Assembly: GCA_022616575.1 (NCBI GenBank)
Contig: JAKEEN010000243.1
Coordinates: 1-6,383, forward strand
Length of the DNA stretch: 6,383 nucleotides
From: Flammeovirgaceae bacterium
GTDB taxonomy: Bacteria; Bacteroidota; Bacteroidia; Cytophagales; Cyclobacteriaceae
Direction: 5' to 3'
This document shows positions 1 through 5,544 of the stretch, in pieces; positions within the stretch are counted from its first letter, which is position 1; every line of letters begins with the position of its first letter. Under the pieces are notes generated by a model, which was given only the letters and a program-made list of their open reading frames with translations, was not told the DNA's origin and made no database searches. Made by a program: the position numbers and the translations under genes.

Positions 1-452
1 AATACAATGCCTATTAAGATTGCATTGATGTCGTACTGTACACTATTTTGATTTGTCTGGGCTAAAATTCCACCCTCTAAAAAAGCATGTACGCAAAGGG
101 CTGTTAGCAAGACAAACGCAGATACGGATTTATGATGGTGGCTATGATTGTGGCCATGATGATTATGATGATCTTCAGCCGAAGGTAAGTGGCCGTGTTC
201 AATCCCGGAAGTAAAATACTCCAGAACTTGCTGGAGAAAAAAACCTAGTAGCACAAATCCACCTACCCATTCGAGTCCTACATTCTGAATGTACAGCTCA
301 GGTAAAATGTGAGTTACCGTAATGGCAAATAGATAAGCACCGGCAAAAACAAGGATAAGTTTAAAATTCCTTTTGCCATTAGTTGGCAATAAATAAATAA
401 GAAGGCCTGAGAGCAACGGGGTTAAAAATAAAACAAGGAGCTTGGTCGTCAT
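1..452 (-). CDS. ZIP-family divalent metal transporter, N-terminal part (cut by left edge)
   Basis: An open frame starting at ATG 452 runs leftward for 150 codons off the window, so the C-terminal half is missing. Visible are hydrophobic segments at about residues 4-22, 32-50, 60-80 and 111-130. The motif HILPE lies at 48-52 in the second segment. A cytoplasmic-type loop at 95-107 has nine histidines among 13 residues, and VHAFLEG lies at 121-127 in the fourth segment. In ZIP (SLC39-like) proteins the histidine-rich loop lies between TM3 and TM4, and the TM4 H-x-x-x-E-G motif contributes metal ligands (here H122 and E126). This order fits that family. The likely role is uptake of zinc or a related divalent metal across the inner membrane; the exact metal cannot be read from the sequence. 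The TM5 HExxH-type motif that would complete the site lies outside the window. The start sits 3 bases after the stop of the apbE-like gene, implying co-transcription downstream of it. Confidence 0.85.
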   Translation of the reverse strand, partial: MTTKLLVLFLTPLLSGLLIYLLPTNGKRNFKLILVFAGAYLFAITVTHILPELYIQNVGLEWVGGFVLLGFFLQQVLEYFTSGIEHGHLPSAEDHHNHHGHNHSHHHKSVSAFVLLTALCVHAFLEGGILAQTNQNSVQYDINAILIGIV

Positions 453-455
453 TCG

Positions 456-1484
456 TTAGGGTTTTATTTCCACCTGTGATTTAATTCCCGGAGTTATATA
501 AATTTCAGTTACACCATCAGTACCTGAATACATTAAAATAGCATCAAGTTCCGGGTGTTGTTTTAATATCTCAATGGCTTTTTGATGACCCATCACCATG
601 AATGCTGTTCCCCAGGCATCGGCAGTGGCACAGTCTTGTGTGAATACGGATGCACTTAATAATTCATGCATGACAGGATACCCTGCTTCAGGATCAATTG
701 TGTGTGAAAATTTTTTACCATTCACATCGCGATAATTAAAATAATTGCCAGATGTGGTGAATGACTTATCCTTCAGGTTGATATATGCTTTAAAAAATTG
801 ATCCGCATCAGTCGACTTTGGGTCCAATATTCCGATTCGCCAGGGTTTGCCGCTTTCCAGATTAATGCCACAGGCCATTCCTTCACCTCCCAATTCCACA
901 AACATGTTTTCAATTCCATTGGATTTTAAAAAATCAGTAATTACATCAGCCCCGTAACCCTGACCAATTCCACCGAAATCAAGTTGAGCTCTTCTGTCGG
1001 TTTTCCAGACACTATCTGCATTGAACTGAATTTTTTCAAAGCCAACGAATTGTTTAAGTGAATCTATCTGACTACTGTCGGGGTCAAATGGCTTGGCAGG
1101 CCCAAACCCCCACGCATTCACCAGTGGCATTACGGTAGGATCATAGGTTCCATTGGATTGGCTCACCACCTCCTGCGATTTTTTAATAGGCGGGAGTAAA
1201 TAGGGAAGGGCAAATACAACCGAAGTAGTCTTATTGAAAACTGAAATTTCGGAAGTAGGATCGTACGTGTTGATGGAAGCATTAACAAGTTTAAGCAGCG
1301 AATCGATCGAAGCTTTAAAGTCTCTTTGCTTACTATCAAAATAGGTAATGTGATACGTAGTGGCCATCGTTTCACCAGAGATTTTGATTGGTTTTTGTGT
1401 CTGGTTCCTTCGGTACTGCCAAACAGCAAATACAGTAAGCATCAAAAGGCCGGTATAGACAATGTTTTTAGTGCGATTGCTCAT
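456..1484 (-). CDS. apbE: FAD:protein FMN transferase (ApbE family), membrane-anchored
   Basis: ApbE proteins move FMN from FAD onto a threonine of exported or membrane flavoproteins, such as Na+-NQR or RNF subunits, using Mg2+. From ATG 1484 the product is 342 residues, the usual family length. Landmarks are an N-terminal membrane segment at 7-23, GETMATTYHITY at 37-48, DPTSEISVFN at 75-84, GTYDPTVMPLVNAWGFGP at 112-129, DFGGIGQGYGADV at 169-181, ELGGEG at 197-202, TSGNYFNY at 244-251, SHTIDPEAG at 260-268, and a C-terminal DCATADAWGTAF at 284-295 that should help bind Mg2+. The frame can be extended to a TTG at 1499, but ATG 1484 gives a normal basic n-region before the hydrophobic helix and is preferred. 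There is no lipobox cysteine, unlike many ApbE lipoproteins, so an uncleaved anchor holding the enzyme on the periplasmic face is inferred. The usual K of the A-K-G-Y motif is Q here. No flavoprotein target gene is visible nearby. Confidence 0.93.
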   Translation of the reverse strand: MSNRTKNIVYTGLLMLTVFAVWQYRRNQTQKPIKISGETMATTYHITYFDSKQRDFKASIDSLLKLVNASINTYDPTSEISVFNKTTSVVFALPYLLPPIKKSQEVVSQSNGTYDPTVMPLVNAWGFGPAKPFDPDSSQIDSLKQFVGFEKIQFNADSVWKTDRRAQLDFGGIGQGYGADVITDFLKSNGIENMFVELGGEGMACGINLESGKPWRIGILDPKSTDADQFFKAYINLKDKSFTTSGNYFNYRDVNGKKFSHTIDPEAGYPVMHELLSASVFTQDCATADAWGTAFMVMGHQKAIEILKQHPELDAILMYSGTDGVTEIYITPGIKSQVEIKP

Positions 1485-1556
1485 ACGAAAAGCCTGCAAG
1501 GTATTGAAAAAAAGCTAAATGCAACGATGTTGTATCTGAAATAGCTGGCTCAAAAT

Positions 1557-1591
1557 AGCTTGTTGCTTGCACCTTGAAGCTTGAGGCTTTT
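1557..1591. repeat. Five-unit degenerate 7-base tandem array (NGCTTGN-like)
   Basis: Five consecutive heptamers read agcttgt, tgcttgc, accttga, agcttga and ggctttt. The CTT core begins at 1559, 1566, 1573, 1580 and 1587, exactly 7 bases apart each time. The array occupies the divergent intergenic region between the apbE-like gene and ruvB, 36 bases before the ruvB ATG. It contains no open frame of interest. A related 7-base pattern recurs at 5467-5537. Function is unknown; it may be a dispersed intergenic repeat or part of a transcript leader. Confidence 0.6.
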
Positions 1592-1607
1592 TAGAATACC
1601 TTTACCC

Positions 1608-1615
1608 TAATTTAG
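1608..1615 (+). promoter_or_regulatory. Candidate -7 promoter element for ruvB-queG
   Basis: The octamer TAATTTAG matches the Bacteroidota -7 consensus TAnnTTTG at five of six fixed positions and lies 11 bases before the ruvB ATG. The -33 partner is only weak (a TTG at 1581-1583), so the call rests mostly on position and on the need for a promoter in this divergent gap. Confidence 0.25.
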
Positions 1616-1626
1616 TAACCCCGACC

Positions 1627-2661
1627 ATGCGCGAAGATTATTTGAAAGGTGAGGCTGATGGATTAAGTGCTGCAGAAAAAGAGATTGAAAAAGCACTTCG
1701 ACCCTTAAGTTTCGCAGATTTTACCGGTCAATTTAAAGTAGTTGAGAATATCAAAGTGTTCGTGCAAGCCGCCAAGCAACGCAATGAATCGCTTGATCAC
1801 GTGTTGCTTCATGGCCCTCCGGGATTAGGTAAAACTACATTATCATATATTATTGCCAATGAACTTCAGACCCACATTAAAATTACATCAGGTCCTGTAT
1901 TGGACAAACCGGGTGACCTTGCCGGATTGTTAACCAATCTTGAACCTCACGATGTTTTATTTATCGATGAAATCCACAGGCTCAATCCGATTGTGGAAGA
2001 GTACCTATACTCTGCCATGGAGGATTTTCGAATCGACATTATGCTTGATTCTGGCCCGAATGCCCGTTCGATTCAACTAAGTTTGAATCCCTTCACCCTT
2101 ATTGGAGCCACAACACGGGCAGGATTACTCACTTCACCCCTTCGTGCACGCTTTGGTATCAACGCCAGATTAGAGTATTACGATTCTGATCTTCTTAGAA
2201 AAATTGTTATTCGCTCTGCATCCATACTCAATACCCCGATTGATGAAGATGCTTCTTACGAGATCGCACGAAGAAGTCGCGGAACACCTCGTATTGCTAA
2301 CACACTTCTGCGTAGAACCCGCGACTTTGCACAAATAAAAGGCGATGGAAAAATCACCATGAAGATTGCGCAACTTGCCTTAAATGCGTTGGATGTTGAT
2401 GAAAATGGATTAGATGACATGGACAACCGCATTCTTCTGACTATAATCGAAAAATTTAAAGGCGGTCCGGTGGGCATTACTACTATTGCAACCGCTGTTG
2501 GCGAAGAAGGCGAAACAATCGAAGAAGTCTATGAACCGTTCCTCATTCAGGAAGGGTATATCAAGCGAACATCCCGCGGAAGAGAAGCCACTGAAAGAGC
2601 CTATAAGCATTTGAAAATTGCGCTTCCACCTTCCTCTAAAGGTCCGGGTTTGTTTGATTGA
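1627..2661 (+). CDS. ruvB: Holliday junction branch migration ATPase RuvB
   Basis: RuvB is the hexameric AAA+ motor that, with RuvA, drives branch migration of Holliday junctions during recombination and fork repair in the cytoplasm. At 344 residues it is full length. The N-terminal [11 protein letters not shown] block lies at 25-35. Walker A GPPGLGKT is at 63-70, Walker B with the box DEIHRL is at 114-119, and the RuvB-specific beta-hairpin region is at about 130-156. Sensor 1 ATTR is at 161-164, arginine-finger region PLRARFG is at 171-177, and sensor 2 [13 protein letters not shown] is at 218-230. The winged-helix DNA-binding domain follows to about 325, including TSRGREAT at 315-322. ATG 1627 is chosen because the N-terminus aligns with the family and a short acidic leader is typical; no Shine-Dalgarno sequence is visible. 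The gene leads an apparent two-gene unit with queG 12 bases downstream. ruvA and ruvC are not in the window. Confidence 0.98.
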   Translation: MREDYLKGEADGLSAAEKEIEKALRPLSFADFTGQFKVVENIKVFVQAAKQRNESLDHVLLHGPPGLGKTTLSYIIANELQTHIKITSGPVLDKPGDLAGLLTNLEPHDVLFIDEIHRLNPIVEEYLYSAMEDFRIDIMLDSGPNARSIQLSLNPFTLIGATTRAGLLTSPLRARFGINARLEYYDSDLLRKIVIRSASILNTPIDEDASYEIARRSRGTPRIANTLLRRTRDFAQIKGDGKITMKIAQLALNALDVDENGLDDMDNRILLTIIEKFKGGPVGITTIATAVGEEGETIEEVYEPFLIQEGYIKRTSRGREATERAYKHLKIALPPSSKGPGLFD

Positions 2662-2673
2662 AAATCCAAATCA

Positions 2674-3609
2674 ATGGCAGTAATGAACAACGTAAGCCAA
2701 ACTTCTGCCTTCATCAAATCAACGGCAGCTCAACTTGGCTTTAGTTTTTGTGGTATTTCCAAAGCTGAATTTCTTGAGGACGAAGCGCCCCGATTGGAAG
2801 AATGGCTCAAGCGTGGATATCAGGGTAAAATGAGTTATTTGGAAAATCATTCCGACAAGCGGCTCGATCCGCAATTACTCGTGCCCGGGGCCAGGTCTGT
2901 TGTCAGTCTTATTTATAATTACTTTCCCGAGAGAAAATTAGAGGGACTTGATCAACTCAAAATTGCCAAGTATGCATATGGAGAGGATTACCATGAAGTG
3001 ATCAAAGAAAAATTAAAAATACTTCTTGGTTTACTTCAACAGCAAATTGGAGACATACATGGAAGAGCCTTCGTTGATTCTGCTCCTGTTCATGAAAGAG
3101 CGTGGGCAAAAAAATCAGGTCTCGGATGGATTGGCAAAAATAGTTTACTGCTGAACCGGCAAATGGGAAGTTTTTTCTTCTTAGCCGAATTGATCATTGA
3201 TCTCGAATTAGAATACGACTCTCCCATCAAAGACTATTGCGGCACGTGTACGGCCTGTATGGATGCATGCCCGACAGATGCAATACCTGAACCTTATGTG
3301 GTTGATGGAAGCAAATGCATTTCTTATTTCACTATTGAGCTTAAAGAAGAAATTCCTGCTGATGTAAAAGGAAAATTCGAAAACTGGATTTTTGGTTGCG
3401 ATATCTGTCAGGATGTTTGTCCATGGAACCGGTTCTCACAGCCCCATCAGGAAAAAAGGTTTAATCCGCACCCGGATATTGAACAAATGACCAAACAAGA
3501 TTGGCTGGAAATCACGGAGGATGTCTTTAAAAAGCTTTTCAAAAATTCCGCAGTAAAGCGAACTAAATTCGAAGGATTGAAAAGAAATATCAGGTTTGTT
3601 AGCGAATGA
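2674..3609 (+). CDS. queG: Epoxyqueuosine reductase QueG (short form)
   Basis: QueG catalyses the last step of queuosine synthesis, reducing epoxyqueuosine to queuosine at the wobble base of tRNAs for His, Asp, Asn and Tyr, using cobalamin and two 4Fe-4S clusters. The cobalamin-binding reductase domain fills about residues 10-185, with [10 protein letters not shown] at 102-111, [12 protein letters not shown] at 134-145 (D135 matches the proposed catalytic acid) and GWIGKNS at 151-157. Two ferredoxin-like cluster motifs supply eight cysteines: C189, C192, C195, C199, C215, C242, C245 and C249, the last three in [11 protein letters not shown]. The protein has 311 residues and ends soon after the conserved [11 protein letters not shown] block. 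It therefore lacks the C-terminal HEAT-like extension of longer homologues such as the roughly 380-residue E. coli enzyme; short forms are common in Bacteroidota to my recollection. Starts at 2674 and 2683 are both possible, with no ribosome site to decide. It is probably co-transcribed with ruvB. Confidence 0.96.
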   Translation: MAVMNNVSQTSAFIKSTAAQLGFSFCGISKAEFLEDEAPRLEEWLKRGYQGKMSYLENHSDKRLDPQLLVPGARSVVSLIYNYFPERKLEGLDQLKIAKYAYGEDYHEVIKEKLKILLGLLQQQIGDIHGRAFVDSAPVHERAWAKKSGLGWIGKNSLLLNRQMGSFFFLAELIIDLELEYDSPIKDYCGTCTACMDACPTDAIPEPYVVDGSKCISYFTIELKEEIPADVKGKFENWIFGCDICQDVCPWNRFSQPHQEKRFNPHPDIEQMTKQDWLEITEDVFKKLFKNSAVKRTKFEGLKRNIRFVSE

Positions 3610-3622
3610 ATTTGAACAAGGC

Positions 3623-3652
3623 AAATAAAAAGCCAGACCTCCGGAACTGGCT
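3623..3652 (-). terminator. Second (distal) intrinsic terminator for the small minus-strand gene
   Basis: Read on the minus strand, AGCCAG (3652-3647) and CTGGCT (3636-3631) form a 6-bp stem around a 10-base loop that contains the self-complementary TCCGGA. The stem is followed directly by TTTTATTT. On the plus strand the same hairpin is followed by ACTTAAT without a T-run, so it would be a poor terminator for queG, although it could still protect the 3' end of that transcript. Confidence 0.55.
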
Positions 3653-3678
3653 ACTTAATCAATTCTATAATTTGTTCT

Positions 3679-3707
3679 AAAAATAGGCTGAGCTAAGTCG
3701 AAGCCTA
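3679..3707 (-). terminator. First intrinsic terminator, overlapping the stop codon of the small gene
   Basis: On the minus strand TAGGCT (3707-3702) pairs with AGCCTA (3689-3684) across a 12-base loop, and the stem is followed by TTTTT (3683-3679). The first three bases of the stem are the TAG stop codon of the 61-residue gene. Orientation and the T-run fit termination of that gene rather than of queG. Confidence 0.55.
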
Positions 3708-3890
3708 AGCAACTACAAAACAGCGATTCAATATCGCTTCATGTTGTTTCCCAAAGCTGGCATAACACCAGTTCTTGAGTTCCTGAATCTCATCGGCTAT
3801 TAAAAGCCTGATTGCTTTCCGCAGCTCCTTCTCAAAAAGCCGCGCATCAAAACTCACTTGCGTGAGCACAGTTTTGACATAATTTAGCAT
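3705..3890 (-). CDS. Small conserved-looking protein of unknown function, 61 residues
   Basis: ATG 3890 to TAG 3705 encodes 61 residues, soluble and probably largely helical. A basic-acidic amphipathic stretch covers about residues 15-40 (including FEKELRKAIRLL at 19-30 and DEIQELKNW at 33-41), and a second helix-like segment lies around 48-57. There are two cysteines (C42, C57), and no signal peptide, membrane segment or recognised domain. Three things argue that it is real: it occupies an otherwise empty 300-base gap, its composition is protein-like, and two hairpins with T-runs follow its stop on the same strand. It also resembles, from memory and unverified, short hypothetical proteins in other Bacteroidota with a YVKTVL...FDxxLFEKEL...ELKxW pattern. 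It is transcribed divergently from the BatD-like gene and convergently with queG. A TATTTTTT at 3902-3895, close to the TAnnTTTG element, lies just upstream. I do not know its function. Confidence 0.72.
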   Translation of the reverse strand: MLNYVKTVLTQVSFDARLFEKELRKAIRLLIADEIQELKNWCYASFGKQHEAILNRCFVVA

Positions 3891-3968
3891 GTTGAAAAAA
3901 TATGTGATACTTGCATGCGAAAAACACCCTTCATCGCAATGGTCAATTTACAAAATCGTTTTATGCGC

Positions 3969-5468
3969 ATGAAGAAGAATTTTAGTTTTGTAACGATGAA
4001 ACAGTGTCAAGGATTCGAATCTATCAGTTTTTTTTCGGTAAGCTTTTTTTTCCTCTTATTCAGCAGTTTTACTGCCTTGCAAGCCCAAAAAGCACAAATT
4101 ACGTTAGGCCCTGATGAGATTGGAGAAAACCAGGGCTGGACGATAACTGTCACTGTTCAAAACGACCGGTTAAAATCATACGATAACTTCCCGGAAATTG
4201 AGGGATTCAAAAAAAGAGGAACTTCCAATCAATCAACAACCAATATTGTCAATGGACAAATTTCGTCATCGCAAAGTGTAGTGATGACCTACATGCCCAC
4301 CCGGCAAGGGTTATTTACAGTGCCTTCTTTTACCATGAAAGTGAACGATCAATCTTTGAAAGTTACTGGCAAAAAAGTGCGGGTTGGGGCGCCCGTGCAA
4401 GCGCAGCAACGTGATCCGTTCAGAAGTTTTTTTGACAGAAGCCCGGCAGATGATTTTTTTGGTCGCGATAATGCGGAGTTTGTCGATATAAAAGAAGATG
4501 CCTTTCTCGCCCTTACTACCGACAAAGATGAAGTTTATGTTGGCGAAGGATTTAATGCCATGCTTTCGTTTTTTGTTGCGGATGATAACCGTGCCCCCCT
4601 TCAGTTTTATGAATTAGGAAAACAACTCAGCGAAATCCTGAAAAAAATCAAACCATCTACCTGCTGGGAAGAGAATTTCAACATTGAAAATATTGAAGGC
4701 GAATCCATTACCCTTGGCGGAAAAGACTATACTCAATATAAAATTTATCAGGCCAACTATTATCCGCTCAACACAGAACCTATCACATTTCCATCGGTAG
4801 GGTTAGAGATGATCAAATTTAAAGTAGCCAAAAACCCTTCCTTCTTCGGGCAGAACAGGCAAGAAGCTTTCAAAACATTTAACTCAAAGGAAAAGAAAGT
4901 AAAAGTAAAAGAACTGCCTCCCCATCCATTAAGAGATGCTGTAGCTGTAGGCAATTATAAACTCGATGAGCGTATCAGCACGCCTAACGCACAAACAGGC
5001 CAGAGTGTTTCATACGAATTTAAAATTTATGGCGAAGGAAATATCTCCGGCATCGAAAAGCCTGTTGTATTTAAAGATGATAAGATTGAATTATATGAAC
5101 CCAACGTTCGACAGGATATTAACAGGGAAGGCAATCGGGTGACGGGCACAAAATTATTTTCGTATTTCTTAATTCCAAATGAGCCGGGCGAACTCCTGTT
5201 GGGTGATTATTTTAACTGGGTTTTCTTCAATCCGAAAACAGGAACGTATGATACGCTCAAGTCGCAGTTAACCTTGCCGGTGTCTGGTGAAAGTAAGAAA
5301 AACCAGGCTATTGAGTCTACCGACCTGGGGTCATTCTATAATAAAATCAGCGATGCCGATAATGAAATCAGAACCCGATCCGATAACAGTTGGCAGAATT
5401 GGATGTTCGGTTCTTTTATCGGCCTCATGCTTATTGCTTCCACCTATCTTGTCTTCAAAAAACAGTAA
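3969..5468 (+). CDS. BatD-like exported protein with C-terminal membrane anchor
   Basis: The product resembles BatD of the Bacteroides aerotolerance (Bat) group, large periplasmic proteins of beta-sandwich domains whose biochemical role is unsettled. With ATG 3969 it has 499 residues. A signal peptide spans 1-39, with hydrophobic core FFSVSFFFLLFSSF at 21-34 and likely cleavage after ALQA. An N-terminal domain at about 42-135 carries the family's VNG...MTY.P...G.FTVPSF pattern. A Phe/Asp-rich linker at 140-165 includes RDPFRSFF. Central domains follow, including ELPPHPLRDAVAVGNYKL and a YGEGNISGIEKP motif, then FSYFLIPNEPGELLLGDYFNW. A single membrane helix lies at about 478-495, ending in FKKQ. 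The frame stays open to ATG 3915, but that start would leave an overlong 57-residue leader and only 24 bases between divergent genes. ATG 3996 is a second good candidate. No MoxR, BatA or BatB partner is adjacent. Confidence 0.87.
   Translation: MKKNFSFVTMKQCQGFESISFFSVSFFFLLFSSFTALQAQKAQITLGPDEIGENQGWTITVTVQNDRLKSYDNFPEIEGFKKRGTSNQSTTNIVNGQISSSQSVVMTYMPTRQGLFTVPSFTMKVNDQSLKVTGKKVRVGAPVQAQQRDPFRSFFDRSPADDFFGRDNAEFVDIKEDAFLALTTDKDEVYVGEGFNAMLSFFVADDNRAPLQFYELGKQLSEILKKIKPSTCWEENFNIENIEGESITLGGKDYTQYKIYQANYYPLNTEPITFPSVGLEMIKFKVAKNPSFFGQNRQEAFKTFNSKEKKVKVKELPPHPLRDAVAVGNYKLDERISTPNAQTGQSVSYEFKIYGEGNISGIEKPVVFKDDKIELYEPNVRQDINREGNRVTGTKLFSYFLIPNEPGELLLGDYFNWVFFNPKTGTYDTLKSQLTLPVSGESKKNQAIESTDLGSFYNKISDADNEIRTRSDNSWQNWMFGSFIGLMLIASTYLVFKKQ
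3983..3990 (+). promoter_or_regulatory. Candidate -7 promoter element (exact TAnnTTTG)
   Basis: TAGTTTTG fits the Bacteroidota -7 consensus at every fixed position and ends 5 bases before the in-frame ATG at 3996 of the BatD-like gene. If active, transcription would begin almost at that ATG, giving a leaderless message and excluding the upstream starts. There is no convincing -33 TTTG at the expected distance (only GTTTTA at 3958-3963), so it may be chance within the coding region. Confidence 0.25.
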
Positions 5469-5537
5469 AGTTTAAAGTTCAAAATTTAAAGTGTTCCATA
5501 CTGATCATTAACTTTAAGCTTTAGACTTTTAAACTTT
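5467..5537. repeat. Imperfect inverted repeat made of 7-base-periodic AAAG/CTTT units
   Basis: In the left arm AAAG-like cores begin at 5467, 5474, 5481 (AAAA) and 5488, exactly 7 apart. In the right arm CTTT cores begin at 5512, 5519, 5526 and 5534 (spacings 7, 7, 8). The two arms are near-complementary: AAAGTTTAAA at 5467-5476 pairs fully with TTTAAACTTT at 5528-5537, and the rest pairs with a few mismatches and one bulge, leaving a loop of about 18 bases. The element starts on the stop codon of the BatD-like gene and ends 7 bases before the aroC start. As RNA it could form an A/U-rich hairpin at the gene border, but there is no canonical G/C-rich terminator stem. Confidence 0.6.
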
Positions 5538-5544
5538 CGAAACG

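Noticed and set aside
132..180. Repetitive ATGATG/GATTATG tract that looks like a microsatellite
   Set aside because: Read on the minus strand it is the histidine-rich loop of the ZIP transporter (CAT/CAC codons), so the repetition is explained by the protein.
1326..1544. 72-codon plus-strand open frame extending into the apbE/ruvB intergenic region
   Set aside because: It is mostly antisense to the N-terminal part of the apbE-like gene and has no recognisable domain; its open frame is explained by the coding strand opposite.
3631..3652. Hairpin considered as a queG terminator on the plus strand
   Set aside because: The T-run follows the stem only on the minus strand; on the plus strand the downstream bases are ACTTAAT, so it was assigned to the small minus-strand gene.
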